The notes below the pieces were generated by a model. The model was not told the DNA's origin. It was given only the letters and a program-made list of their open reading frames with translations, and searched no databases. A stretch of DNA of 64,000 nt, from contig NC_062217.1 of assembly GCF_902686445.1 (NCBI RefSeq), positions 175,277,598 through 175,341,597 on the forward strand, given 5' to 3'. Below, piece by piece: positions 12,105 through 22,726 of this stretch; within the stretch, counting starts at the first letter, position 1; every line of letters begins with the position of its first letter. This stretch comes from Sciurus carolinensis (lineage: Eukaryota; Chordata; Mammalia; Rodentia; Sciuridae). A program made the translations under genes and the position numbers.

Positions 12105-14071
12105 GTCAGTAATATACAATCCTCAAATCAAATGAAATAATTCAGCCTTCATATTACTTATAAGAAAGGAAGCAAAATCATTTTCTCAGAATCCAGTTTC
12201 CTTTACACTCAGTTCCTTCACAGTGGCTCATGCGAACCTTGCCTTAGGGACCAGCGGGGAGGTATGCCTCCCACTGCCCAGCCCCACAAGTCCCTGGAGC
12301 CTTCTGCTGGAGTAGGGACAATCCAAAGCAAGGACCAGAGGAGGGAGGCAGAGGCCCATGGTGTTTGAAACTTGGGTGTTTCCATACTGAAATCACTTGA
12401 GTTGGTAGCCTGTGAAGGTCACTCTGCTGCCCCGCTTCTGTCCTGCCGTCCTCTGGGCGCTGACCAGCTCCAGAGCACTCACTACAGAGGACTGGGTGGG
12501 GCGTAGATTTCTCCATGGAGGTGAAGGGTGCTCCTCGGAGCCTCTGGGGGCTTCCCTGGCCTTGTGGGAGGAGGCCGCAGGTGAAGCCACCCCCAAGAGC
12601 TGGTTTCTGGGTCATTTCTGTGAGGGGTGCATCACGCGAGTGCGTGGGAAGCAGGACCAGGCCCTGCCTCGCCCTCCCTGTCCCTCCCCGGCATTTCCTG
12701 TGGCCTCGGCAGAGTTCTTGTGACCAAGAGGCAGCAGGCTGGGCCAGACCTCGGCCTCCGAACGCGTCTCGTGCCTCCCAGCAGGTCATGAGGTGATCCC
12801 TCGCCTTCCAGATGCTAGTCTCCCTGCCGCCAGGGAGGGGAGTTTTTTTCAGGACCTGTAAATAAAAGTCAGACGTCTTGTTCTGTTTTTGATTTTAAGC
12901 TTTCGGCTAAGGTGTGTCAAGTTGCCCAGGAGCGTCCCTGCAGGTGTTGCCCTGTGGTGGCCTGGTCCAGCGCCACTGGGTGAGCCCTGGCAGCTTGTTT
13001 TCCTGTCCTCATGCTGTGGTTTCCAGAGGAAGGGCTTTGTTGTTCCGTCCACTGTGTGCTCCCTGCCTGGTGTGGGGTGGCGGGTGTGTACTGCACGCCT
13101 GTCCCTGGCAGAGCTGCTGCTAGCTAAGCCACCCCCTCAGCTCAGAGGCATCCAGATGTGCCTCTGGTTTTGAGCAGAAGTCGGGCTGCTCTGCTGGGGA
13201 CCTGTTGGGCCCTCTGACCTCCGGGAAGCACAGCTGGCAGCGCGCCGTGGGCCAGCCCTCCCTCCACACTGTCTTGTGGGGAACCCCATGTCAGAGGAAG
13301 GTGGCTCTGTCTGGGGTGTGTCTGCAGAGTCAGCAGCACGCAGCTCCGCCCTGCAGAAGCAGGTCTGAGTCCTCCTCAGCTCAGTTGCGGACACACTCCT
13401 TCCTGACCTGTTGCCCTGCCCACTACTGCCCCAGCCCCTAAAGACTTCCCTCAGAACCCTCACGCTGGTAAGGCCTCACCCTGGTCTCTCCATAGGGCCT
13501 CGGGACTGCTGGGCCATCCTGGGCTGTTGGCGAGGCTGAAGGCAGTGGGGCTTTGGCAGTTGGGTGGAGGGGCGGGGGCTGTTGTGAGTCCTGGTGGGAG
13601 TGGCTAGGCAGCCGGCAATGCTGATTTGTTGTTCTGCTGTCTTTGTTGGTGGAGGGAGGCTGCAGGCATGGGACTGGCCTGAGGGTGCAGGTCTTTCTTT
13701 GGAAGTAATAGGGTCTTGCTCTTTTCCTTGCAAGTTGGAGCTGTCTGGTGGTGGACTGTGCTTTCTTCTAGGGGAGCAGGTCCTGGTGAGGAGGGAGGGT
13801 TGAGTGGCAGCCCTAACAGCACAGTGAGGACAACTACCTGGTGAGGGGCTCCCCTCCTGCCAGTGAACGCTGGGTTCAGGGCACACAGGACATGGCGTCA
13901 GCACGTGGAGAGCTGCAGGTGGTCTGGGTGCCTTCTCCTAACACTTGACCCTAATTCAGAAGTAGGAAGAAGCGCCATCTGACATAGAGATTTGCCAACT
14001 TTACTTTCCTTGACATACACACTAAGTGCCCAAAATGTACAATTTTTAGATACGGATTATAGAGCAAGAAT

Positions 14072-14145
14072 TAAACAAAAGACAGGGTGTGGCTCAGAGG
14101 CTTGCCTGGCATGTGAAGTCCTGGGTCCCCAGTACTGGAAAAACA
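14072..14145 (+). mobile_element. ID SINE fragment
   Basis: 'agggtgtggctcagaggctt', 'gcctggcatgtgaagtcctg' and 'ggtccccagtactgg' form a shortened ID body lacking part of the A-box side. Confidence 0.6.
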
Positions 14146-14604
14146 CACACGAGGAAGCCCTCCGGCTGCGACGCCTCCCCGTCTGCCCTCCCAGAGCTGC
14201 CCTGACGGTGAAGCTGGCACGTCTTCTCAGGCGTGCTCTTCCACTGCCCTGTGACCTGAGGGTGGTCCTGTGCTTACCTGCCATGTGGTTTGCATGGATG
14301 GTCTGCCGCTACCCGTGTGTCCCATCTGACTGGTGTGTGTGCAGCGTCTGAGTCACTGCTGCAGAGCCAGCCTGGCCCGTGGCTCTGTCAGGCCGTCTCC
14401 CTCCGCTCAGGCCACCAGGCTCTGCAGGCCTAGACCTCCACCTGGGCAGGGCGGGCGGGCAGCCGGGCAGGTGGGCACTAGCCCACATTTAGGTGGGGTC
14501 TGCCAAACGCAGCCTCTGCACATGGAATAGACAAACTGGGAAATACCTGCTGCTTTTTTCTGAGTACAGTAATTCTGAGTTTCAACTATGTGAGATTTTT
14601 TTGA

Positions 14605-14805
14605 TCCAGGATTCACACCCTGCTCCCCCTGTGTACTGAGGATAGAACCCAGGGGCACTCTACCACTAAGCTACATCCCCAGGCCTCTTTTTAACATTTT
14701 TAGACAGGGTCTTACAAAGTTGCCATGGCTGGCTTCAAACATGTAATCCTCCTGCTGCAGCGCCTGAGTTTCTGGGATTACAGGCATGCCACATTGCACC
14801 AGTGA
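14605..14805 (-). mobile_element. Composite B1-ID SINE, minus
   Basis: The ID half comes first on the plus strand ('gaacccaggggcactctacc', 'aagctacatccccaggcc'). Then come a T-rich linker and an inverted B1 body ending 'ctgggattacaggcatgcc'. Confidence 0.85.
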
Positions 14806-14847
14806 CCCAGGGTTTGGTTTTTGTTTTTCTTCTTTAACTTTATAAAA

Positions 14848-15035
14848 TGTTGCTGGACACAGTGACCAGGCTTATAATCCTGGCAGCTCAGGAAGCTGAG
14901 GCAGGAGGCTCGCAGGTTCAAAGCCAGCCTCAGCAATTTAGCAAGACCCTGTCTCAAAAAATAAAAAGGGATGGGGATGTGGCTCAGTGGTTAAGTGCCC
15001 TTGGGTTTAATATGCAGTAACCAAAAAAAATGTTG
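14848..15035 (+). mobile_element. Composite B1-ID SINE
   Basis: Starts near 'gctggacacagtgaccaggc', with 'ctgaggcaggaggctcgcag' in the B1 half and 'gatgtggctcagtggttaag' in the ID half. It lies about 90 bp before the next PPP2R2D exon and with its inverted neighbour at 14605 could form a hairpin in the pre-mRNA. Confidence 0.85.
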
Positions 15036-15124
15036 TATGGTCACTTGATATTCATATTTGCAGTACTCAAGTTCTCCTTTGACTGTGCTTTACTCAGTAA
15101 AGTAGCTGTCATGTTTTCTTGCAG

Positions 15125-15290
15125 AATAAAATTCGCCCTCATTCCAGGGGAGAATATAATGTTTACAGTACCTTTCAAAGTCATGAACCAGAGTTTGACT
15201 ATTTGAAAAGTCTAGAAATTGAGGAAAAGATTAATAAAATTAGGTGGCTGCCACAACAGAATGCTGCTCATTTTCTACTGTCTACAAATG
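15125..15290 (+). CDS. PPP2R2D: PPP2R2D coding exon, 166 bp
   Basis: Acceptor TTCTTGCAG, donor GTAAGA. It encodes [20 protein letters not shown] and, further on, [20 protein letters not shown] and HFLLSTN, leaving one base that joins the next exon as an aspartate codon. In B55 structures this region covers the end of blade 1, a long inter-blade loop and the start of blade 2. The loop contributes to substrate and A-subunit contacts (family knowledge). The 166-bp size fits the phase seen across B55 paralogues. Confidence 0.97.
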
Positions 15291-15657
15291 GTAAGAATTT
15301 TTTTTCTTTAAGTGACTGTGTGAGTTAAAATTTTGTTTTTAACTTTCTGTATGTGTGGATTTCTTTTTTTTAAGACATTCTAGAAATTTTTTCTGGCTTA
15401 AACTTTTGAGAGAATAAGTTATCAGCCATAGTGGCAATTGATAGGTTAAAAATTCAAAATGTACCCCCAAGAACCAGTATTGCAGTCACTACTCTACATC
15501 TTTATTTTACAAAGCCATCTGTCCAAATTGGAAATGTTCGTGTTCGCAGGCCCCAGCCCAGACACCAAGAGAACTGTTTTCTAGCATGATACCTAAGTAA
15601 TAGTGGTGCCTGTTATGGTTTTTCTTTTAACATGAAGAATGAGGTTTTTATTTTCAG
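15291..15657 (+). other. PPP2R2D: Short PPP2R2D intron (367 bp)
   Basis: AT-rich unique sequence with a T-rich run before the ATTTTCAG acceptor. I see no repeat or other element. Confidence 0.85.
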
Positions 15658-15770
15658 ATAAAACTATTAAATTATGGAAAATAAGTGAACGGGATAAAAG
15701 AGCAGAAGGTTATAACTTGAAAGATGAAGACGGACGGCTTCGAGACCCATTTAGAATCACAGCACTGCGG
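15658..15770 (+). CDS. PPP2R2D: PPP2R2D coding exon, 113 bp
   Basis: Acceptor TTTTCAG, donor GTAGGT after CGG. With the carried base it reads [20 protein letters not shown] followed by [18 protein letters not shown] and ends in phase 0. DKTIKLW is a typical WD-repeat end. The [13 protein letters not shown] segment is one of the stretches that distinguishes the delta paralogue from alpha. The reading frame continues past the donor without a stop for 139 codons (see finding). Confidence 0.97.
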
Positions 15771-15814
15771 GTAGGTGTGCGCTCTGTCTTGAGTTTTCAG
15801 CCCCGTTGCTCAGC

Positions 15815-15913
15815 TGTTAGCCAGTCTGTGGAGGACAGGGAGCCCCGTGTTAGCCAGTCTGTGGAGGACAGGGAGCCCCGTGTTAGCCAGTCTGTGGAGG
15901 ACAGGGAGCCTCC
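15815..15913 (+). repeat. 33-bp tandem triplication beside an exon
   Basis: Three almost identical 33-bp copies starting TGTTAGCCAGTCTGTGG at 15815, 15848 and 15881. Only the last bases of copy three differ. It starts 45 bp after the exon's donor site. The unit length is 11 codons and keeps the exon frame open. Confidence 0.95.
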
Positions 15914-17551
15914 TGGGCCGCCTTCTTGGCTCAGGAGGTGCTCCTCATCAAGCAGGTGCCCTCGTGGACTCTGTAGAAGCCGCACACAGAGCTCAGAAGC
16001 ACAGCCAAGGTGCCGGCCCCAGGGAACAGCGCCCCCCTGGGTGGTAGCTGGGCTGAGTTGGGAGGGTAGCCTGTGGGCAGAGGGTGCCTTTGTGGTGGTG
16101 TTTGTGGAGTGGCTGCCCGAGGACTGGGACACTCTGCTGCTCCTGAACCTTCGCCTCAGCGTGTCCGTCCATGAGCACCCTTGCTTCTAAGTGTCAGATG
16201 CTCCCTTACCTTTTGGTACCCCCTGAGCAGTGTGAAGTGACCATAATTCATCGGTTCCTGTATGAGATTTTTTTCACTTTTTTACATCTGTGTTGGGTAA
16301 AACTTAAAAATTTCAGTGTCTTTATGATTGTTCTGGTCTGAGGGTGTCTTAAATTAAATGAACTAATTTAATTAAATGAACTTACAGGGCTTAAGAAAAC
16401 TGGACTAATGCTCAGACAAGACAGGGAAAGAGCTTCCAGGGGCAGGCTCAGCAGTTACCAGCACCTGGCCAGAGGGGTCCTGGAGAAGGCTGCCCAGTCC
16501 CAGGGGCTATGGCTATTTGGAAATCGTTGGTCACCTGATTTCAGGATGAGGTTTAAGCCCTAGTTACACGCATGCTCATCAGTGGAAGACTAGTTAGCGA
16601 GCACATTTCAAATCAGTGGCCAAGGGTCCCAGAAAGGGTGCTGTACACTGATCCCCACCGTAACACACCCCAGGCCCCACTGGGCATGCTTGCAGCCCAG
16701 AGTGGACATGGCCTGCTCAGGTGCTATTCCTTGAGCTGCATTGGGAGGCCAGTGATACAGCAGCAAAGCCATCACCACCTGCAGTGGACAATAGGTGCAG
16801 CTGGGGTGAGCGTCCCAAGCAGTTCTCGGACTCCCTACCTGTGATATTACCACTGCCTTCCCGGGGCTTTGTTGAGGCTGAGGAAGGCAGTGTCATTTGC
16901 TCAGATCAGCCTATGGGAGCCCAGATACTCTCTTTGGAAACACTGGCAGTTTCTGATACGCCACACTGCTGCAGGTGCATCCATGAACCTGTGTAAATCG
17001 CGTGGTGACAGTCTCACTAGCGGATCCATCGTCAGTACTGTCAGTCTTGTGAAGCAGGAGCCTCGGTGACGAGGGCCATCCCGAGTCCTGTGCAGTCTGT
17101 CCCTCTCCCACCACGTGTGTGCACAGCCTGCTCTCAGGAGTCCGTCTTCCTCCCAACCAGACCCTGCACCGCCCCATAAGCTCATCTGCTTGTTTTGAAG
17201 AACCCACAGGTCTTATCAATCCTTTGATAGCATTAGCCTAACTAAAACTATGTGCCAGCGGCTCACGGGGAACTGGCAGGCACAGTTGGCCATGGTGTGA
17301 GGATGTGGTCAGGGCCAGGTGGCTGTGTCTGTGGGCTGAGGTCTGTATTTGAGTCACAGAGGGCTGTTTCCGTGACTGAGCCTACCTGGGCAGCGACCAC
17401 AATTGCTGGTTTTTAATTTTTTGTTTTAGTGCCAGAAAGGAGTTTGATTAAAAGAAGGACCCTGAGCATTGTATATCCTCTTGTTCTGATGAGAGGTCTG
17501 TCAGAGGATCATGACAAGTGTGCTTTATTCCTGCACATGATAGAGCCGACA

Positions 17552-17745
17552 CTTCTGCTCCTGGGAAGTGAACCCAGGGGTGCTCTACCACTGAGCTACA
17601 TGCCCAGACCTTTTTATTTTCATTTTGAGACAGGGCCTCACTAAGTCGCTTTGGGCCTAAGTTGCTGAGGCTGGCCTTGAACGCGTGGTCCTCCTACTAA
17701 GCCTCCTGAGTAGCTGGAATTTTAAGTGTGCATCAGCATGCAGCT
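17552..17745 (-). mobile_element. Composite B1-ID SINE, minus
   Basis: Inverted ID half ('tgaacccaggggtgctctac', 'gagctacatgcccagacc') then inverted B1 ('gttgctgaggctggccttga', 'agcctcctgagtagctgg'). Confidence 0.85.
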
Positions 17746-18177
17746 CCCCAAGTCATTTTTTGCAGAATTTGGCCAGAGAAGACGCAGGTGAGAGATTCTT
17801 CCCGCCTTCAAGGCTCCCTTTTGATGTCTGATTACCAAAATAACAGAGAACACTCTCCCTAGAATTGGTTTTGGGTGGCAAGGGTCAGGCCTGCACTCTT
17901 GCTCTGCCAGGCGCCCTCCTCCACCTCGTCCCTTCGGCACAGCAGACTGTTTCCTGGAGCCCCCCAACCACAGCACTCAGCACAGGTATGGGGAGGGTGC
18001 CTTCGCCTTTTCTTCGTGAACTTGACTGAAGTGTAATATACGTACCCAGAAATGCAGCTGCTGTGGAAGCGTCTAGCCCGGGATGCTCAGACTGGACGTG
18101 CCACGTAGCCAGCCCCAGATCAAGAAAAAGCGTCCTCAGCTCCTGGGTGCCCTGGGGCGCTCTGCCAGCATCCTGCA

Positions 18178-18209
18178 CGCACGCGCGCGCGCACGCACAC
18201 ACACACCTG
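18178..18209. repeat. Alternating CA/CG dinucleotide run
   Basis: A run of about 30 bp of ACGC, CGCG and CACA steps. Alternating purine-pyrimidine sequence of this kind favours left-handed Z-DNA. It lies inside a PPP2R2D intron. Confidence 0.8.
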
Positions 18210-18551
18210 TCTGAGGCCCACAACTGGGCAGTGAGTGCGGTAGTGAGGGAGGCTGTGCTCCTACCACAAGGTGGGCACAGGGAGGGTCTCCACACCTTCC
18301 GGGGTGGTGCTGTGCGTACCTGGTGGAGGCCGCCAGGGACACAGGTCTCTGCTGCAGTGAGCTGGAGTCAGCCTCAGCAGTGAGAGCAGAGGAGGGACTT
18401 GGCTTCCTCTGGCTACAGTCCTGCTAGCTGGTCACTTGGGGGTGTTGCTGACCCTAAACTTAGATCTGTCCCTTTTGTTACCTGCTCCACAAGCTTTGAT
18501 CTTATGCTGCTGTGACCCTTTTTTTGAATTCCTATTTCCTTCCATTTTTAG

Positions 18552-18729
18552 GTTCCAATATTGAAGCCCATGGACCTCATGGTAGAAGCAAGCCCACGAC
18601 GAATTTTTGCAAATGCTCATACGTATCATATAAATTCCATTTCAGTAAATAGTGATCATGAAACGTATCTTTCTGCAGATGACCTGAGAATTAACCTGTG
18701 GCATTTAGAGATCACAGATAGAAGTTTTA
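18552..18729 (+). CDS. PPP2R2D: PPP2R2D coding exon, 178 bp
   Basis: Acceptor TTTTTAG, donor GTATCC after TTTTA. It encodes [20 protein letters not shown], then [20 protein letters not shown] and [17 protein letters not shown], with one base left for the next asparagine codon. The HINSISVN...[11 protein letters not shown] pattern is a complete WD-like blade and is highly conserved in all B55 proteins. The GTATCC donor is weaker than a GTAAGT consensus, but no better donor fits the phase. Confidence 0.96.
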
Positions 18730-19992
18730 GTATCCTTCACCAAACAGCCGACCGTGTGTCTCCTTGGGGTGGTGGTTCAGTTGTTCCTTATGCACATCTG
18801 TGCCCACGCATCTCATATCGAACCTTTTGAAGACAGTTTGCTGCCTAGTAGCCTGTGATGTAAGTTCTCTGATTTATCATCCCTGGAAGTACAAACTTCT
18901 TTCTATCTTGGGGAAAGTTCTTTGTAGGGGATTGACCTGAAGTCCACAGCCCCTCTGATTCAGATGTATTTGAAAAATCAGGGTTTTGTTTTTTTCTTCT
19001 AAATTTACAAATGGTAATAGAGTAGAAAAAATTTCTGTTAGAATGACGTTCAGCCCCGTGTGAGAATTCTGAGCCCTTGGTGGCATGGCCACCATCCTGC
19101 CTTGTGCTCCTGAGATGGCCGTGCACCTCCTGCCTCCTGCCCTCCAAAGAACTGTCCAGAGCCTGCCTGTGACTGGCAGGAGCTCAAGGCACTGTTTGCA
19201 GTCTGACCAGTGGCAAGAGCTGCCCAATGTTGCTCCACCCTCACCTGAGTCTCTGGGAGGTCTCCAGGTTCCTTGCTCACCAATTTGCCCTGGGAATAGC
19301 AGCCACAGCTTTCCAGACTCTGGCTCTGTCTCATGAATGCAGGGGTCATTGGGCTCTGCCTGGGTCCCCTCCTTTGCTACTGCCACCACACGTACCACCA
19401 GCCTGAGGCTGAGCAGCTGTGGGGTTGATTGTGTCTCCAGTCTCTCTGGACACTCTCTCCCTCTGGCATCCAGTGACTCAAGCTGTGGACTCATAGTCTG
19501 TGTGTGTTCTTGCTGTCTCAGCTGGAAGGTGAATCTGGTCCTCCCTATTCCAGACTGGCCCAGAGTATTCTGCCCACCCCTGTTTTTTGATGGACAGATT
19601 GCCGCCTTTCACAGCCTCTGTTGGCATTGTTCTGATGACTCAGCAGGCTCTTACGTGGCTTCAGGTGATCCTGCAAGCAGTCTTTAGACCTGGCAGTGTT
19701 TGCTCTATGATCCCATGGGACGAGTGTGGGGCTCTGCAGCGGAGCGGGCCAGTGCAGGCTCTTGCTGGTGGAGGTCTGCAGGACGGCAGTGCAGCAGCAG
19801 GGTGAAAGGTCAGGCACCTGTGGTGTGATGGCCACGGCCATGCGAAGCTGCTTCCTGGTGTGCTCCTGGGGAGTGTGACGTGTGTGGTCAGCCGCCCTGC
19901 ATGGCCGTCCCTGCCTTGCCCGTCCCTGCCTTGCCCGTCTTGCTGGCTGTAGCTCACCCGTCTGCAGGATGTGCCTTAACGCCTCTCTCCAG
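18730..19992 (+). other. PPP2R2D: PPP2R2D intron
   Basis: About 1.26 kb of unique sequence. The overlapping ORFs (for example 19545-20150 on the minus strand) run across the real exon on the wrong strand and are shadows. I see no repeat that I can name. Confidence 0.75.
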
Positions 19993-20157
19993 ACATCGTG
20001 GACATCAAACCTGCCAACATGGAGGAGCTGACGGAAGTCATCACCGCCGCCGAGTTCCACCCACACCAGTGCAACGTGCTCGTCTACAGCAGCAGCAAGG
20101 GGACCATCCGGCTGTGTGACATGCGCTCCTCCGCCCTGTGCGACCGGCACTCTAAGT
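19993..20157 (+). CDS. PPP2R2D: PPP2R2D coding exon, 165 bp
   Basis: Acceptor CTCTCCAG, donor GTAAGG. The joined codons read [20 protein letters not shown], then [20 protein letters not shown] and [15 protein letters not shown] plus one base. [21 protein letters not shown] includes conserved acidic and polar residues on the face of the propeller that B55 uses for substrate binding (family knowledge). The GC content of this exon is clearly higher than that of the upstream exons. Confidence 0.97.
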
Positions 20158-20578
20158 GTAAGGGCCTCATTTAAGTTCTCTTCCCAGGTGGGGCTCCATC
20201 ATGGCGGGTGCTCCTGGAGGTGGGGCTTGGTCCTGGACGGGCTTCACGAAGCCAGTGCTTTCAGGGCCAGCAGTGTACCTGTCCCTGAGCCTCAGTGCCT
20301 CATCTGAGCTCTTCCCCAACGGGGTCCACTGGGCACCATCGTGGCCTTTACCTTCACACATGGAGCCTGGACTAAGGTTGCCAGGAAACACTGACCAGAT
20401 CTCGTTGAGCTCTGCTCCCTCTGCAGCCAGCTCCCCAGGGGGCCCGTCTTCAAGCACTGAGCCTCCAAGTCCCTTCTAGGTGAGCAAGTCTTGGTTTATT
20501 TCCATCATCAGCCATAAAGAACAGGCCCGTTGGGCACAGTGGGGTGTACCTGAGGTCCCAGTGTCTCCATTGGCAGTT

Positions 20579-21282
20579 GGCTGAGGCAGCAGGGTCCTGT
20601 GAGGCAGGAGGCTGAGGCAGCAGGGTCCTGTGAGGCAGGAGGCTGAGGCAGCAGGGACCTGTGAGGCAGGAGGCTGAGGCGCCAGGGTCCTGTGAGGCAG
20701 GAGGCTGAGGCAGCAGGGACCTGTGAGGCAGGAGGCTGAGGCGCCAGGGTCCTGTGAGGCAGGAGGCTGAGGCAGCAGGGACCTGTGAGGCAGGAGGCTG
20801 AGGCAGCAGGGACCTGTGAGGCAGGAGGCTGAGGCAGCAGGGACCTGTGAGGCAGGAGGCTGAGGCAGCAGGGACCTGTGAGGCAGGAGGCTGAGGCAGC
20901 AGGGACCTGTGAGGCAGGAGGCTGAGGCGCCAGGGTCCTGTGAGGCAGGAGGCTGAGGCGCCAGGGACCTGTGAGACAGGAGGCTGAGGCGCCAGGGTCC
21001 TGTGAGGCAGGAGGCTGAGGCGCCAGGGTCCTGTGAGGCAGGAGGCTGAGGCAGCAGGGTCCTGTGAGGCAGGAGGCTGAGGCAGCAGGGACCTGTGAGG
21101 CAGGAGGCTGAGGCAGCAGGGTCCTGTGAGGCAGGAGGCTGAGGCAGCAGGGACCTGTGAGGCAGGAGGCTGAGGCAGCAGGGACCTGTGAGGCAGGAGG
21201 CTGAGGCGCCAGGGTCCTGTGAGGCAGGAGGCTGAGGTGCCAGGGACCTGTGAGACAGGAGGCTGAGGCGCCAGGGCCTGTG
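20579..21282 (+). repeat. Minisatellite, 31-bp unit, about 23 copies
   Basis: The unit begins GGCTGAGGCAGCAGGG and ends CCTGTGAGGCAGGA. Copies differ mainly at two places: GCAGCAG versus GCGCCAG, and GACCTG versus GTCCTG. Copies containing TGAGACAGG instead of TGAGGCAGG occur at about 20970 and 21251. The core 'ggaggctgaggcag' is the central B1 SINE motif, and the flank upstream ('gttgggcacagtgg') also looks like a SINE start. The array therefore probably grew out of a SINE. Confidence 0.96.
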
Positions 21283-21904
21283 TACGGGCACTCTGTGTCC
21301 GGCGCCCTGCCCAGGAGGGCTCTGCAGGTTTCCTCTGGCGGGTGTCACTGCTGGCACAGCCCCGGCAGCACCTGGAGGAGGGTGCTCCCTGGCTCCTCCT
21401 CAGCAGCCGTCCGCCGCTTTCTCTCCCAAGTGTTAGGAGCTCTGTGCTCCTGATAGAGTGCCTGTGAGGAGGAAGACGTGCTCTCACGTCGGGCCTCACC
21501 TTGAGCAGTTTCAGAGTCCTGGAGTGGGTCGTTGGTCAGCAGAGTGACCCGCTGGCACTAGCTGGCCTCAGGTTAACTTCGTGCAGAGCCACCGACCTCA
21601 CAGGTTGCTAGTGGGAAAAGGCAGGGGAGAGCCGAAGCAACTGACAGCCGCATACCTGCCCGAGGCGCCGAGCCAGGGCCTTGCGCTAGGGCGGCTGGTG
21701 GCCCAGAAGGTCAGGGGGTGCCTCCTTCTGGCTGGCCAGGTAAAGGGAGCTCTGTCAAGTTTCTGCAGAGAATGCAGATTTTGAGAAGGCACAAGAGCCT
21801 TTCACAGTTAGAATGTGACTTCAGCGTGGAAGCAAACCCCTTTTGCTGACTGACTTTGGCCAGGGGGACCATTATGATGGTTAAAATCTGGACCACCAGA
21901 AGGG

Positions 21905-22025
21905 AAGGGTGTGGAAGGGCACGCCTGTAGTCCCAACTATTGGGAAGCCGAGCCTCAGCAACTTAGCAAGACCCCATCTCAATGAAAAGGACAGGGCACC
22001 CCTGCATTCAGTCCCTGGTACAAAA
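21905..22025 (+). mobile_element. Degraded composite SINE
   Basis: Shortened B1 ('cacgcctgtagtcccaacta', 'cctcagcaacttagcaagac') followed by a remnant ID half ('gcattcagtccctggta'). Confidence 0.75.
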
Positions 22026-22464
22026 CCACCACCACACCTGGACCACTGTGCTGCAGGGTTGAGGTGGTGGTCAGTCTAGCAGAGCCACCAGCTGTGGACC
22101 TGCAGAAAACAGGCACTCCCTGAGAGGTCCAAGCACCACACCTGGGGTAGCACGTATCTTCCAGTGATGGACAGGACAGATCGTGGCATGCGCTGGCTGG
22201 TGCCATGAGGGTCTCGGCTGGGGCAAGGTCCCTGAGGTTCTGACTCAGCACCTACTTGAGATCTGGTGCCTGCTTCTGATCTCTCTGCCTCGGCGGTACT
22301 GGCAGAATGTCTTCGCTGCAGCTGTGCAAGTGAAGTCAGAAGATGGAACAGTTTCAAGGCTGAACCTGTGGAGTCTCACTGAGGGGCTGAGACCTACTAA
22401 ACTTTAAAATGATTTGTCTTTTGATTTGAAACAGAAACTAAAAGTATTTTATTTTGTTTTTCAG

Positions 22465-22726
22465 TTTTTGAAGAGCCTGAAGATCCCAGTAGCAGGTCCT
22501 TCTTCTCAGAAATAATTTCATCCATATCCGATGTCAAATTCAGTCATAGTGGTCGGTACATGATGACCAGAGACTACCTGTCAGTGAAGGTGTGGGACCT
22601 CAACATGGAGAGCAGGCCAGTGGAGACCCACCAGGTGCATGAGTACCTGCGGAGCAAGCTCTGCTCCCTCTATGAGAACGACTGCATCTTCGACAAGTTT
22701 GAGTGCTGCTGGAATGGTTCTGACAG
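22465..22726 (+). CDS. PPP2R2D: PPP2R2D coding exon, 262 bp
   Basis: Acceptor TTTTTCAG, donor GTGAGC. The joined reading frame is [20 protein letters not shown], then [40 protein letters not shown] and [20 protein letters not shown], closing CCWNGSD. It contains two WD blades: [22 protein letters not shown] is a textbook one. [23 protein letters not shown] is a very conserved B55 signature. Confidence 0.97.

Larger units (their letters stand above)
12105..15124 (+). other. PPP2R2D: PPP2R2D intron
   Basis: Contains GC-rich unique sequence from about 12.2 to 13.9 kb with no recognisable exon. Further on are an ID fragment (about 14072-14145), a minus B1-ID SINE and a plus B1-ID SINE, close together before the next exon. 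Several ORFs of 90-180 codons occur on both strands and overlap each other. None shows a protein family signature. Confidence 0.8.
15771..18551 (+). other. PPP2R2D: PPP2R2D intron
   Basis: Begins with a 33-bp triplication (15815-15913) close to the donor. It contains one minus SINE near 17.55-17.75 kb and an alternating purine-pyrimidine run near 18.18 kb. Otherwise it is unique sequence without a recognisable exon. Confidence 0.8.
20158..22464 (+). other. PPP2R2D: PPP2R2D intron with large minisatellite
   Basis: The 31-bp array at 20579-21282 is its main content. A SINE-like lead-in (about 20525-20578) abuts the array, and a degraded B1-ID SINE lies at about 21905-22025. No further exon was seen. 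Confidence 0.85.

Noticed and set aside
38..21282. CRISPR-like arrays
   Set aside because: The direct repeats here are contiguous minisatellites without unique spacers, in a mammalian genome.
20450..21499. 349-codon and 293-codon minus-strand ORFs with proline/serine repeats
   Set aside because: They are translations of the 31-bp minisatellite, antisense to PPP2R2D, with no splice or promoter context.
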